64,000 bases of DNA, from the NCBI RefSeq assembly GCF_020564355.1, contig NZ_JAJCRR010000006.1, positions 124,001-188,000 of the forward strand, read 5' to 3'. This DNA is from Lachnospira pectinoschiza (GTDB taxonomy: Bacteria > Bacillota > Clostridia > Lachnospirales > Lachnospiraceae). Under the pieces are notes generated by a model. That model did not search any database, was not told the origin of the DNA, and saw only the letters and a program-made list of their open reading frames with translations. Below, piece by piece: positions 43,685-52,354 of the stretch (position 1 is the first letter of the stretch; each line of letters begins with the position of its first letter). Position numbers and translations under genes: made by a program.

Positions 43685-44467
43685 ATGATTTTTTTATTGG
43701 AAGAAAAGACGTGCAGGGCGGAGGTGTTTTGCACGGAGCAGCAACATTCCATGGCAGAGGCAGGCGGGGAGAAATTCCCGCTTGTTTTTGCGTTTGTGGG
43801 AGAATATACACAAAAGCTGCATGACAGCTTAAAAGAAGCAGTTATGCCGCAGATAGAAGCGGGCAAAGTCAGACCGTTTGTGCTGGCACTATATGGTCCG
43901 ATAGAATGGGATGCGGATTATTCACCGTGGTATGCCACGGCATTGCAGGGGCGTGAATTTGCCGGGAATGCACCGCAGTATCTTGATTTTATACAATACC
44001 GGTTACTGCCGTATTTAAAAGAAAGCTTTCCACTGTCGGGAGAGGTGTATACACTGGGGTATTCGCTCGGTGGGCTTGCAGCACTGTATTATTACTTTGA
44101 ACTGGGATTTGCGGGCTGTATCAGCTGTTCTGGTTCACTGTGGTATCCGGGATTTCAGGACTACTGCCGGGAACAGATTGAAAAGAAATTGCAGGAAAAG
44201 GAAATGCGGATAAAAGATAGTGTGTATTTCAGTCTTGGCGGCAAGGAAAAGAATACAACAGATCCATCAATGTGCCATATCGAAGAAGATACCAGATGGA
44301 CATATGAAGCATTTCAGAAAGTGGCGCAGACTACTTTTGTCCATGAACCCGGCGGACATATGTGCAAGGTGGAGCGCAGACTGGCACATGGGCTGATATG
44401 GCTGCTGTCTGATAAAAAGCAGCTGCCGGGAAAGCGCAGTCTGCGCCTGCACCAAAATCAGAATTAA
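43685..44467 (+). CDS. Alpha/beta hydrolase, putative esterase
   Basis: A 260-residue cytoplasmic hydrolase. YTLGYSLGGLAALYYYF contains the nucleophile elbow GYSLGG, and EPGGHMCKVERRLAHGL offers the catalytic His near the C-terminus; an acidic partner lies in between. The fold resembles esterase-D-like (PF00756) proteins. The substrate is not evident. ATG 43685 follows AAGGAG; an in-frame ATG at 43664 lies inside trkH. Only eight bases separate it from trkH, so it is probably cotranscribed. It converges on the minus-strand repair genes with 15 bases between and no visible terminator. Confidence 0.8.
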   Translation: MIFLLEEKTCRAEVFCTEQQHSMAEAGGEKFPLVFAFVGEYTQKLHDSLKEAVMPQIEAGKVRPFVLALYGPIEWDADYSPWYATALQGREFAGNAPQYLDFIQYRLLPYLKESFPLSGEVYTLGYSLGGLAALYYYFELGFAGCISCSGSLWYPGFQDYCREQIEKKLQEKEMRIKDSVYFSLGGKEKNTTDPSMCHIEEDTRWTYEAFQKVAQTTFVHEPGGHMCKVERRLAHGLIWLLSDKKQLPGKRSLRLHQNQN

Positions 44468-44482
44468 ATATTACCATTTGTC

Positions 44483-45271
44483 TTATTTTGTGATTTCCGG
44501 CATATAAGTGCGGTAGTGTAACGGCATAAGACTGCGCTGCAGGTCGGTGTTTCTACGTTCTTGAATCGCAATGGTGTTAAAAAAGCAGGACCAGAGCTGC
44601 TCCCAGTCTTTTTCATGGTCTGAAACCGGAACGGATAAAAGCATTTCTTCTGTCACACCCCATTGTAAGAAATAAGGTTTTCCAGCCGGGTGGATTGCAG
44701 CAAAACGGCGGATGGTATCTAAAATAATCCAGTTTTCAGGCTGCAGCCGGTCGGCAAAATGTGCGGCAAGCACCGGCAGGACATTTGATTTGGGCTGAAT
44801 ACGTGCTGTCAGCAGATTTTCATTGCGTTCTTCAAAACGCACAAAACCAAGATACTTGTGTGCTTCATGCCCGACGGTGCGTGACAGTTCAAAAATCCGG
44901 AAAACGTCGGGGTCGTTAAGCCGGTTTAAAATGTCACTGCCGCAGCGGAAGGCTTTTTGTAAAAAGTGATACAGCGTGGAAGCTTTTTTATCATCATCGG
45001 AAAGCATCGCCTGATAACAGGTTTCATAAATATCAACAGATAACTTTTGGATGATAGAACGCTGGACTTTCCGGGCAAGGGTTCCATCGCTTTCACTAAA
45101 GATATAGGTTTCAAATAAGGACATTGTATCGTTGGTGCGCACACGGACATCAGTATGGCTGGTGCCGTCTGCCCATGCACGGTAAATGGCTGTAAAAATA
45201 CCGTCAATGGTATCTTCGCAAAGATAAACGGTAACGGGGCATAGTGGTGCTTTGGGTCTGGATGTATACAT
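44483..45271 (-). CDS. TIGR03915-type putative DNA metabolism protein
   Basis: A 262-residue protein matching the small family (TIGR03915, DUF4130) always found beside a radical SAM protein. YLCEDTIDGIFTAIYRAW near the start, then FLQKAFRCGSDILNRLNDPDVFRIFELSRTVGHEAHKYLGFVRFEE, and HFADRLQPENWIILDTIRRFAAIH are recognisable. The family is proposed to act in DNA repair or base modification with its radical SAM partner; the chemistry is unknown. It is 36 bases downstream of that partner on the same strand and is likely controlled by the same LexA-like promoter. Confidence 0.82.
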   Translation of the reverse strand: MYTSRPKAPLCPVTVYLCEDTIDGIFTAIYRAWADGTSHTDVRVRTNDTMSLFETYIFSESDGTLARKVQRSIIQKLSVDIYETCYQAMLSDDDKKASTLYHFLQKAFRCGSDILNRLNDPDVFRIFELSRTVGHEAHKYLGFVRFEERNENLLTARIQPKSNVLPVLAAHFADRLQPENWIILDTIRRFAAIHPAGKPYFLQWGVTEEMLLSVPVSDHEKDWEQLWSCFFNTIAIQERRNTDLQRSLMPLHYRTYMPEITK

Positions 45272-45307
45272 CAGGCGGTCTTCCTTTCATTGTTTATTGA
45301 TAACATT

Positions 45308-46741
45308 CTATTTGTCAGATGATGGTGTATCCATGTGAAAATCATCAAAGAGCGACAATTGCCGGTAGCTGTCATGGTGTTCAATCTGATACCGGTTTAA
45401 GGCTTCAACACCGATAATTCTATTGGTAATAAAATCTTCATTCATTCGGATTGGGTAGAGTGTTCTGCCGGAGCAGGTGATAAAATAAAGCGCCCGCTTT
45501 AATACAACACCCATCTTTTTAATATCCTTAAAATCCAGTCTGGCACTGCGGCGGGCTTTTACAATGCGCTGGGCAGAGCGGACACCGATACCCGGAACTC
45601 TTAGCAGTGTGTAGTAGTCTGCACGGTTGATTTCAACCGGGAACTGCTCTAAGTGCCGGATTGCCCAGTCACATTTGGGGTCTAATAAAACATTAAAATT
45701 CGGCTTTTCCTCAGATAGCAGTTCACCGGAATGAAAACCATAAAATCGCATCAGCCAGTCTGCCTGGTACAGGCGGTGTTCGCGTAAGAGCGGTACACCT
45801 TTTCCGTCAGGCTGCGCCGGCAGGGCTTCATCGTGATTGACATTGACAAAAGCCGAATAAAACACACGTTTTAAATCATAGTTGTGATAGAGGGCTTCTG
45901 CAACGGTCACAATATGATAGTCCGTTTCTTTTGTGGCACCGATAATCATCTGCGTGCTTTGCCCGGCAGGCACAAAGCGGGGCTGCTGTCTTTGTAAAGA
46001 ACGTTGCGGTGGCTGGTATCCCGAAGCAGACAGGACACCTGTGCCGTGGGATAAGCCGGTCTGAACAGGGGCATTTTCTGAAAGTAAACCATGGGAAGGC
46101 TCCTGTATTCCCAGTGCGAGCTGGCTGGCATGAATACCACGCTGTAACTGCCGCATCGGGGTCAGAATATTTTTACGGCTCTTATGCGGCGCAAGGGTCT
46201 TTAAACCATCAGCAGTCGGAAGTTCCAGATTCACACTCATGCGGTCGGCATACCACCCGGCGGTTTCAATCAGGCTTTGAGAAGCACCGGGAATCCCTTT
46301 AAGGTGGATATAGCCGCCAAAGTGATATTTCGTGCGCAGCAGCATCACGGTTTCGGTAAGCCGTTTCATCGTTTCATCGGGGCTTACGATAATGCCGGAA
46401 CTTAAAAACAGTCCTTCAATATAATTGCGGCGGTAAAACTCAATTGTCAGGCGGCAGACTTCTTCCGGTGTAAATGTGGCACGCAGGACGTCATTGGAGG
46501 AGCGGTTCACACAGTAGCGGCAGTTGTAAATACATTCGTTGGTAAAAAGAATCTTTAATAGGGAAATACATCTGCCATCGACTGAGAAACTGTGGCAGAT
46601 GCCGCAAGCTTTCGCATTGCCAAGTCCCGCACCGTTATTTTTTTTATCGACACCGCTGGAGGTACAGGCGGCATCGTACTTCGCAGCATCAGAAAGAATC
46701 GTCAGCTTTTTCATCAAATCCATATCTTGTTGAATAATCAT
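45308..46741 (-). CDS. Radical SAM protein of the putative DNA modification/repair type (TIGR03916)
   Basis: A 477-residue radical SAM enzyme. The cluster motif CIYNCRYC binds [4Fe-4S] and SAM, preceded by extra cysteines in KACGICHSFSVDGRCISLLK. A C-terminal helix-hairpin-helix LLRVPGIGVRSAQRIVKARR suggests DNA binding, as does the pairing with the TIGR03915-type gene. The start is ATG at 46741 on the minus strand after AAGGGGAATGTT; the frame is open to 46855 but crosses the promoter. Its promoter overlaps two LexA-like boxes, pointing to an SOS response. ORF body is intact. Confidence 0.87.
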   Translation of the reverse strand: MIIQQDMDLMKKLTILSDAAKYDAACTSSGVDKKNNGAGLGNAKACGICHSFSVDGRCISLLKILFTNECIYNCRYCVNRSSNDVLRATFTPEEVCRLTIEFYRRNYIEGLFLSSGIIVSPDETMKRLTETVMLLRTKYHFGGYIHLKGIPGASQSLIETAGWYADRMSVNLELPTADGLKTLAPHKSRKNILTPMRQLQRGIHASQLALGIQEPSHGLLSENAPVQTGLSHGTGVLSASGYQPPQRSLQRQQPRFVPAGQSTQMIIGATKETDYHIVTVAEALYHNYDLKRVFYSAFVNVNHDEALPAQPDGKGVPLLREHRLYQADWLMRFYGFHSGELLSEEKPNFNVLLDPKCDWAIRHLEQFPVEINRADYYTLLRVPGIGVRSAQRIVKARRSARLDFKDIKKMGVVLKRALYFITCSGRTLYPIRMNEDFITNRIIGVEALNRYQIEHHDSYRQLSLFDDFHMDTPSSDK

Positions 46742-46760
46742 AACATTCCCCTTTTTAATT

Positions 46761-46807
46761 AGAACATTTGTTTGATTTATTATAACACACAAACAAATGT
46801 TCGTAAA
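46761..46807 (-). promoter_or_regulatory. Promoter with paired LexA-like boxes
   Basis: On the minus strand: TTTACG (46802-46807), 17 bases, TATAAT (46779-46784). CGAACATTTGTTTG at 46790-46803 lies between the boxes and AGAACATTTGTTTG (plus strand 46761-46774) lies just after. Both match the Gram-positive LexA core GAAC-N4-GTTY and form a large inverted repeat. Confidence 0.72.
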
Positions 46808-46923
46808 GTGGTAAATTCTGAAAAAGTGAAAATATGTTCGGGAGTGAAAAAGCAAAGAATGGTTATACTCTTATGGTGCAGATGTATTTTGCGCTGCAAA
46901 TCAATCAAAAAAGGAGAACCGGG

Positions 46924-47109
46924 ATGAATTCAATTTCAGAAAAAGAATTACTGGCATTAAATGACCTTTTAGGTGAAGAAGAATTACTCATCAAAAAGTT
47001 TAAGATGCTTGCAAACCATGCAGAAGACGAGGAAATTAAGGATAAATTTGAACAGATTTCAGAAAGACACCAGAAACATTTTGATTCCCTTTACAAGCAG
47101 CTTGGCTAA
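46924..47109 (+). CDS. Small coat-associated ferritin-like protein
   Basis: A 61-residue, highly charged helical protein (SEKELLALNDLLGEEELLIKKFKMLANHAEDEEIKDKFEQISERHQKHFDSLYKQLG). It has the E...E..H spacing of two helices of a ferritin-like or coat-F bundle. It starts at ATG 46924, seven bases after AAGGAG; the frame is open to 46834 without an SD. It is 30 bases upstream of the coat-F type gene, and such small proteins often accompany CotF-type genes, so a spore-coat role is inferred. Confidence 0.7.
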   Translation: MNSISEKELLALNDLLGEEELLIKKFKMLANHAEDEEIKDKFEQISERHQKHFDSLYKQLG

Positions 47110-47139
47110 AACAAAATAAAAGAAAAACGGAGGTTTGTT

Positions 47140-47409
47140 ATGGAACAGCTTTATACGGATAAGGAAGTGTTACAGGATGCATTAACAGCCGAAAAGACGG
47201 CAACCAATAATTACAACACGTATGCAAATGAATGTGTGCATGATACTGTGCGCGAGGCAATTTTAAACTGTCTGTCTGAGGAACACAAGATTCAGGAAGA
47301 AGTTTTTAATGCCATGCATACAAGAGGACTTTATCCGACACCGGAGGCAGAGGATAAAAAGGTCGATGAAGCAAAGCAGAAGTTTTCATGCACCTATAAA
47401 TCCCTGTAA
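47140..47409 (+). CDS. Coat-F-type spore coat protein
   Basis: An 89-residue protein with the CotF-family helical pattern: LQDALTAEKTATNNYNTYANECVHDTVREAILNCLSEEHKIQEEVFNAMHTRGLYP. The pairs E...Y.TYANE and EEH...E are diagnostic of this ferritin-like coat family. A short charged tail follows. AAACGGAGG lies seven bases before ATG 47140. Expression is presumably in the mother cell during sporulation, although no SigE or SigK promoter was recognised. Confidence 0.82.
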   Translation: MEQLYTDKEVLQDALTAEKTATNNYNTYANECVHDTVREAILNCLSEEHKIQEEVFNAMHTRGLYPTPEAEDKKVDEAKQKFSCTYKSL

Positions 47410-47530
47410 GCAGAGGAATTTCCATAAGCACCGTTTCCGGTAAACTTGCAGCAGGCGGTGATGCTTCTTCCTTATCAGAGGTTTTGTCCTGAAGTTTATG
47501 AAAAATTTAACAAACAAAGGATGGCATTTA

Positions 47531-47539
47531 TGCTATAAT
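47531..47539 (+). promoter_or_regulatory. Extended -10 promoter of the DUF308 gene
   Basis: TGCTATAAT at 47531-47539 is an extended -10 element; no good -35 is present. The transcript would start with a segment holding GGAC-AAAA-GTCC. This promoter and early leader (ATTTATGCTATAAT ... ATGTCAGGG) resemble those of pyrE. Confidence 0.65.
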
Positions 47540-47600
47540 GATAAAAAGATGTCAGGGACAAAAGTCCAGGACAGCGAAACCTAAGGAAGGAGCATGACTT

Positions 47601-48155
47601 ATGGAAAGCTTGGTAAAGAAAATTAAAGGAATTAGAAATGAAATGATAGGATTGTCCATTGTGCTGATGCTGGCGGGAATTTTTATGATTCTGTTCCCGA
47701 ATACTTCGGGTAATATCATCTGCCGCGGTGTGGGTGCGGTTCTTTGTATCTGGGGTGTGGTTCGTCTGGTTGCGTATTTTAGAAATAATGAGATTCTTGG
47801 TTCATTCGGACTGGTTCAGGGCGTTGCACTGGCAGGCTTTGGATTGTATATTCTGATTCGTCCGGGCATTATTGAAGTATTCTTAACCACTGTTTTTGCA
47901 ATTATCATTATTGTGGACGGTATTTTAAAATTGCAGTATGCATTGGATTTTAGAAAGCTGGATGCCGGTGGCTGGTGGATTGAGGCAGTCTGTGCGGCAG
48001 TTATGATTATTTTGGGAATTGTTGTCCTGTTTAATCCGTTTGCAACGGTAGCGGCGGTTATGCTGTTTATCGGTGTGGTCTTTGTATTTGAAGGAGCATG
48101 GGATTTAGCTTCTATTTTATACATTTCAAAAATTGCAAAAGAATTTAATAAGTAG
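47601..48155 (+). CDS. DUF308 (HdeD-like) membrane protein
   Basis: A 184-residue protein with six hydrophobic helices in three repeated hairpins: IGLSIVLMLAGIFMILFP, ICRGVGAVLCIWGVVRLVAYF, LVQGVALAGFGLYILIRP, FLTTVFAIIIIVDGILKLQYAL, and then WIEAVCAAVMIILGIVVLFNP and VAAVMLFIGVVFVFEGAWDL. The xGxxxxxxP pattern repeated three times is the DUF308 signature. Function is unknown; relatives include acid-stress protein HdeD. AAGGAAGGAG precedes ATG 47601. The 3' end of this gene shows a 22-of-23 match to bases 52132-52154. Confidence 0.85.
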   Translation: MESLVKKIKGIRNEMIGLSIVLMLAGIFMILFPNTSGNIICRGVGAVLCIWGVVRLVAYFRNNEILGSFGLVQGVALAGFGLYILIRPGIIEVFLTTVFAIIIIVDGILKLQYALDFRKLDAGGWWIEAVCAAVMIILGIVVLFNPFATVAAVMLFIGVVFVFEGAWDLASILYISKIAKEFNK

Positions 48156-48190
48156 ATAAGACGCTTAGAAAGGTCAGAATGGAGTAAATT

Positions 48191-49879
48191 TTGAAATCGC
48201 AGGAAGTTTTAAAAAATATGCTGGCAAGAATAGACCACAGGGGGTATCCGGCATATAAAGAATTGCAGGGAATGTATGACTTTGGTGCATATATGCTCTC
48301 TATTGACCATGTGCAGGGAGATCCGTTTGCAGCACCGTCAAAGGTACATATAGAAGTGTCGGGACAGAAAGCCGGTTTCCCAAAAGAATATTATGATACA
48401 GAGGATAAGCGTACAGCAGTGCAGGATTTTGTGCTGCGCCTGTTTGCAGGGGAAGTTCAAAACTATTCTTTTCAGGCAAAAGGTTCGGGGAAAAGCGGTT
48501 TATTATCTGTAAGCCGCTGCGGACAGGAAATTTTATCCCGCTCAGCGTGTCAGATGGATAATCATACAGGCAGTGTGACAGTGCGGCTGGAAATTGGTTT
48601 TCCGGCGCATGGAAGGACAATTGATGCAAAAGCACTGGAAAAGATTTTATTCGGATATCTGCCGGAGTGTGTAAAAAAGACGCTGTATTTTTCGGCAGTT
48701 CCGGCAAAAGAATTACAAAAAGCAGTCCACCTTGCAGAAGATACGGCATGTCTGCGCAGACAGTTAAAAGAAAAAAATCTGGCGGCATTTGTAGCAGACG
48801 GTGCAGTGCTTCCAAGACAGTCCGGGGTATCTGACCGTCCCATGCGGCAGGCATTTCCTTTTCAGTCGCCTAAATCCCTGCGTGTTGAAATGCACCTGCC
48901 GCATGCGGGCGTGATAACCGGCATGGGCATTCCAAAAGGCGTGACATTGATTGTCGGCGGCGGGTATCACGGCAAGTCAACGCTGTTAAAGGCACTGGAA
49001 GCCGGTGTGTACAATCATATTGCAGGGGACGGCAGGGAATATACGGTGACGGATGATACCGCGGTAAAGGTACGGGCGGAAGATGGCAGAAGCATTCACG
49101 ATGTGGATATTTCCATGTTTATCCGCAATCTGCCAAACGGAAAAGACACGGTACATTTTGTTACGCAGGATGCCAGCGGCAGTACATCGCAGGCAGCAGG
49201 TGTAGCAGAAGCTGTGGAAGCACAGACAAAGCTGCTGCTGATTGATGAGGATACCAGTGCAACAAATTTTATGATTCGTGATGTGCTGATGCAGCGGGTT
49301 GTACATGGCAGTCAGGAGCCGATTATTCCGTTTATAGACAGGGTGCGGGAACTTTATGAAAAAGAAGGCATTTCCACCATACTTGTAGCGGGAAGCTGCG
49401 GCTCGTATTTTCATAAAGCGGACCTGATTATTCAGATGAACCGCTACGAACCGGTGGATATTACGGAATATGCAAAAACACAGGCAAAGGAATTTCCGCT
49501 GGCACAGTCCGAAAATCCGACATATAAAAAGAGCAGTCATAAGCGCTGTCCGAAGGCTTCAAAAAGAGCAGACGACAGGGTAAAAATCAAAACAACAGGA
49601 CTGGATACCATCTGTATTAATAAGGAAAATATTGATGTCCGTTATATTGAGCAGCTGGTAGATTCAGAACAGTTAAATGCACTGGGGTATATGCTTGCTT
49701 ATGCACAGAAACACCTGTTTGACGGTAAAAAGACACTTTTACAGATAACAGATGAACTTTATGAAAAAATTCATCGTGACGGAATTGAATCGGTCTGTGG
49801 GCTTTCGTATGTTCCGGCAGGACTGGCACTGCCAAGGAAGCAGGAATTTATGGCGGTAGTGAACCGGTACAGAGGATAA
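48191..49879 (+). CDS. ABC-ATPase-domain (P-loop) protein
   Basis: A 562-residue protein of the predicted ABC-class ATPase family (PF09818). Residues 1-240 form the family-specific N-terminal domain, including DRGYPAYKELQG-like HRGYPAYKELQGMYDFG. The Walker A is LIVGGGYHGKSTLL near 253-266, the D-loop/Walker B LLLIDEDTSATNFMIRD near 350, and ISTILVAGSCGSYFHKADLIIQM closes the core. A Lys/Arg-rich segment (KKSSHKRCPKASKRADDRVKIK) near 440-460 could bind nucleic acid. The start is TTG 48191, six bases after GGAG; no ATG fits. It follows the DUF308 gene by 35 bases. The role is unknown. Confidence 0.84.
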   Translation: MKSQEVLKNMLARIDHRGYPAYKELQGMYDFGAYMLSIDHVQGDPFAAPSKVHIEVSGQKAGFPKEYYDTEDKRTAVQDFVLRLFAGEVQNYSFQAKGSGKSGLLSVSRCGQEILSRSACQMDNHTGSVTVRLEIGFPAHGRTIDAKALEKILFGYLPECVKKTLYFSAVPAKELQKAVHLAEDTACLRRQLKEKNLAAFVADGAVLPRQSGVSDRPMRQAFPFQSPKSLRVEMHLPHAGVITGMGIPKGVTLIVGGGYHGKSTLLKALEAGVYNHIAGDGREYTVTDDTAVKVRAEDGRSIHDVDISMFIRNLPNGKDTVHFVTQDASGSTSQAAGVAEAVEAQTKLLLIDEDTSATNFMIRDVLMQRVVHGSQEPIIPFIDRVRELYEKEGISTILVAGSCGSYFHKADLIIQMNRYEPVDITEYAKTQAKEFPLAQSENPTYKKSSHKRCPKASKRADDRVKIKTTGLDTICINKENIDVRYIEQLVDSEQLNALGYMLAYAQKHLFDGKKTLLQITDELYEKIHRDGIESVCGLSYVPAGLALPRKQEFMAVVNRYRG

Positions 49880-49920
49880 GTGCATTTTATCTTTTATGCA
49901 TTTAAAGCAGAACTTCAATA

Positions 49921-49949
49921 TTGTTTTTTGTTCCGGACTATTCTATAAT
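49921..49949 (+). promoter_or_regulatory. SigA-type promoter of the secreted repeat protein
   Basis: TTGTTT at 49921-49926, 17 bases, TATAAT at 49944-49949, about 45 bases before ATG 49996. Confidence 0.72.
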
Positions 49950-49995
49950 AGGGTCAGCAGGGCTTGTAAAAGCAGCCCGGAAAAGAGGATAGTGT

Positions 49996-52038
49996 ATGAA
50001 GTTGAAAAAATTTGCAACAGGCGTATTTGCCATGGCAGCGGTGGCAGCTGCACTCATTTTTACAGGCGGTACATCCGTTACGGCAAAGGCTGCGGTGAAC
50101 ACAAAATCAGATATTGAGATAGCAACACGTTTGCATAATTATTCCAGAAGTGCAAGTCCGATTGGTTCTTATCTTGTAGATATCGGAAATGGGAATATGA
50201 TGCGTGTCCAGTTTGATTATGATTCAAGCAATATATATGTTGAATATTACGATTCACAGTATAACGTTACAGGTGTCAGACAGCTTGCCCCGGAACTTCC
50301 TATATATGGCGGTTTCTACAGCGGCAGTGATGCTTACTATATTGTAACAGGACAGAAAAATGAGGAAGAATCAGATACGGTGGAATGTTACAGAATTACA
50401 AAGTATGACAAGAACTGGAACAGAATCGGTTCAGCCGGATTGTATGATTGTAACACATTTCTTCCGTTTCGTGCAGGATGTGTAAGGATGACAGAAGCGG
50501 ACGGCTATCTTTTTGTAAGAACCAGTCATCAGATGTATTTGTCGTCAGACGGACTTCGTCATCAGGCCAATGTAACCATTCAGTTTGATGAAAACAAGCT
50601 GGTGATTACAGATTCTTATACGGATGTTATGAATTCGAAATACGGGTATGTGAGCCACTCATTTAACCAGTTTATTAAAACGGAAGGAAACCATCTTGTT
50701 GCAGTGGATCATGGAGATGCCTATCCGAGAAGCATTGTACTGACAGAATACCAGACAGATTTTACAAATGGTCAGTTTATTTCCAATATGAATTATTGGA
50801 AAAATCCTTGTAAATCGACAGACCTTTTTGAATTTACGGGAGAAATCGGAGATAATGCTACAGGTGCATCCGTAGGTGGATTTGAGGTCACAGACAGTGC
50901 ATATCTTGTTGCAGCCAATTCCATTAATCAGGAAGATACAAGTGATGACCGCAGCAGGCATGATTATCGTAACGTATGCATTGTCGGAAAGTCAAAAAGA
51001 GACGGACATACATTTGTGAATTGGCTGACGAATCTGGAAGGTGATTTATCAGCAACAACTCCGTATTTGGTAAAGATAAATGATAATAAATATCTTGTGA
51101 TGTGGTCCTATCAAAAACGGTCAGTCGGAGCAATAGATTATACATATATTGATGCGGACGGCAGTCAGATCAGCCCGGTATATACCATGAATGGAATGCT
51201 TTCAGATTGTGAACCGGTATATATCAATGATACCGTAGTGTGGTATACATCCGATAGCGATGGAAATGTAACTTTTTACGGTGTGGATAGTAATGGAAAT
51301 GCGTTGGGAAGCCTCAATGGATTGATATATGATGGTGATAACTGGGTGTATTACCGCAATGATAATCCGGATTATGGATATACAGGACTTGCAGCCAATG
51401 AGTATGGCTGGTGGTATGTAAGTAACGGGACAATTGATTTTGATTATACGGGACTTGCAGCCAATGAGTACGGCTGGTGGTATGTAAGTAACGGGACAAT
51501 CGATTTTAGTTATACCGGAATGGCAGCTAATGACTATGGCTGGTGGTATGTAAGCAACGGAGCAATCGATTTTAATTATACGGGAATGGCGGTGAATGAT
51601 TACGGCTGGTGGTACATGACCAACGGCGCATTAGACTGGAACTATACGGGAATGGCAGCCAACGATTACGGCTGGTGGTATATGACCAACGGTGCATTAG
51701 ACTGGAACTATACGGGAATGGCGGTGAATGATTACGGCTGGTGGTATATGACCAACGGTGCATTAGACTGGAATTATACGGGAATGGCAGTGAATGACTA
51801 CGGCTGGTGGTACATGACCAACGGTGCATTAGACTGGAACTATACGGGAATGGCGGTGAATGATTACGGCTGGTGGTATATGACCAATGGCGCGTTAGAC
51901 AGGAATTACACCGGACTTGCAGTGAATGAGTATGGCTGGTGGTATATGACCAATGGCGCACTGGATTTAACGTATAACGGAACAGCAGATAATGAATATG
52001 GAACATGGAATGTTGTAAACGGACATGTAGAGGTCTAG
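49996..52038 (+). CDS. Secreted protein with ten C-terminal cell-wall-binding-like repeats
   Basis: A 680-residue exported protein. Signal peptide: MKLKKFATGVFAMAAVAAALIFTGG, cleavage likely near VTAKAA (about 32-35). Residues 40-450 are rich in short beta strands and Asp, Gly and aromatic residues, resembling a beta-propeller or lectin-like domain, with no family I can name. Residues 462-680 are ten units of 22 residues of the type YTGMAVNDYGWWYMTNGALDWN, close to the choline-binding-like repeats that attach proteins to the cell wall. The last unit is degenerate. An AAGAGGATAGTGT site precedes ATG 49996. A surface-binding or adhesion role is inferred. Confidence 0.82.
   Translation: MKLKKFATGVFAMAAVAAALIFTGGTSVTAKAAVNTKSDIEIATRLHNYSRSASPIGSYLVDIGNGNMMRVQFDYDSSNIYVEYYDSQYNVTGVRQLAPELPIYGGFYSGSDAYYIVTGQKNEEESDTVECYRITKYDKNWNRIGSAGLYDCNTFLPFRAGCVRMTEADGYLFVRTSHQMYLSSDGLRHQANVTIQFDENKLVITDSYTDVMNSKYGYVSHSFNQFIKTEGNHLVAVDHGDAYPRSIVLTEYQTDFTNGQFISNMNYWKNPCKSTDLFEFTGEIGDNATGASVGGFEVTDSAYLVAANSINQEDTSDDRSRHDYRNVCIVGKSKRDGHTFVNWLTNLEGDLSATTPYLVKINDNKYLVMWSYQKRSVGAIDYTYIDADGSQISPVYTMNGMLSDCEPVYINDTVVWYTSDSDGNVTFYGVDSNGNALGSLNGLIYDGDNWVYYRNDNPDYGYTGLAANEYGWWYVSNGTIDFDYTGLAANEYGWWYVSNGTIDFSYTGMAANDYGWWYVSNGAIDFNYTGMAVNDYGWWYMTNGALDWNYTGMAANDYGWWYMTNGALDWNYTGMAVNDYGWWYMTNGALDWNYTGMAVNDYGWWYMTNGALDWNYTGMAVNDYGWWYMTNGALDRNYTGLAVNEYGWWYMTNGALDLTYNGTADNEYGTWNVVNGHVEV
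51379..52035 (+). repeat. Tandem 66-base repeat array within the secreted protein gene
   Basis: Ten in-frame units of 66 bases start at 51379, 51445, 51511, 51577, 51643, 51709, 51775, 51841, 51907 and 51973 (last one 63 bases). Units four to eight are nearly identical at DNA level, differing mainly at synonymous sites and A/V, so this part was probably expanded or homogenised recently. Confidence 0.93.
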
Positions 52039-52050
52039 GGTACACACAGG

Positions 52051-52085
52051 AAAGACAGGGAGAACGAATTGCTCCCTGTCTTTTT
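52051..52085 (+). terminator. Terminator after the secreted repeat protein gene
   Basis: AAAGACAGGGAG at 52051-52062 pairs with CTCCCTGTCTTT at 52072-52083, loop of nine bases, followed by T residues. Confidence 0.93.
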
Positions 52086-52096
52086 GCACTTTATTC

Positions 52097-52135
52097 TTTA
52101 GCACGTTAAAGTGATTGTAATTCTGCATTTTATTT
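52097..52135 (+). repeat. Degenerate copy of the hom promoter region
   Basis: This 39-base segment matches 52780-52818 at 35 positions, including the imperfect palindrome TTTAGCACGTTAAA and a -35-like TTGTAA. The -10 is lost (AAGATT at the expected place). Directly after it, 52132-52154 matches the end of the DUF308 gene (48123-48145) at 22 of 23 bases. Confidence 0.82.
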
Positions 52136-52354
52136 CAAAGATTGCAAAAGAATTCTGCGATTATTATTCGATAGGTGATTTTATAATAATATGAAATTTG
52201 AATTAAAGTACATATATTTATACGAAATACTGGCAAAATGCTAGGAAATGATTTAAAATATATTGGTGTTATGATTAAGAGTGTTGAAAGAGTGATTTGG
52301 ATAAACAAAATCTTAATCATATAGTATATAAATAAAATGAGGAGGGGAATCTAA
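52136..52354. other. AT-rich gene-free stretch with an inverted repeat
   Basis: The 317 bases between the repeat-protein gene and the next frame hold the terminator, the promoter copy, then AT-rich sequence with no ORF on either strand. TATGATTAAGA at 52270-52280 and TCTTAATCATA at 52311-52321 form a perfect 11-base inverted repeat around 30 bases. I see no transposase remnant. Confidence 0.6.

Noticed and set aside
47410..47500. Terminator after the coat-F gene
   Set aside because: AAGCACCG and CGGTG-AT-GCTT can pair only with bulges and there is no convincing T run, so I did not list it.
51379..52035. CRISPR array
   Set aside because: The repeats are contiguous, in frame and coding, with no unique spacers and no cas genes.
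51572..52045. Long minus-strand ORF of 157 codons with repeated HSPPFPYSSSL-type units
   Set aside because: It is the mirror of the 66-base coding repeats; the repeated frame stays open by copying, not by selection. No SD or promoter on that strand.
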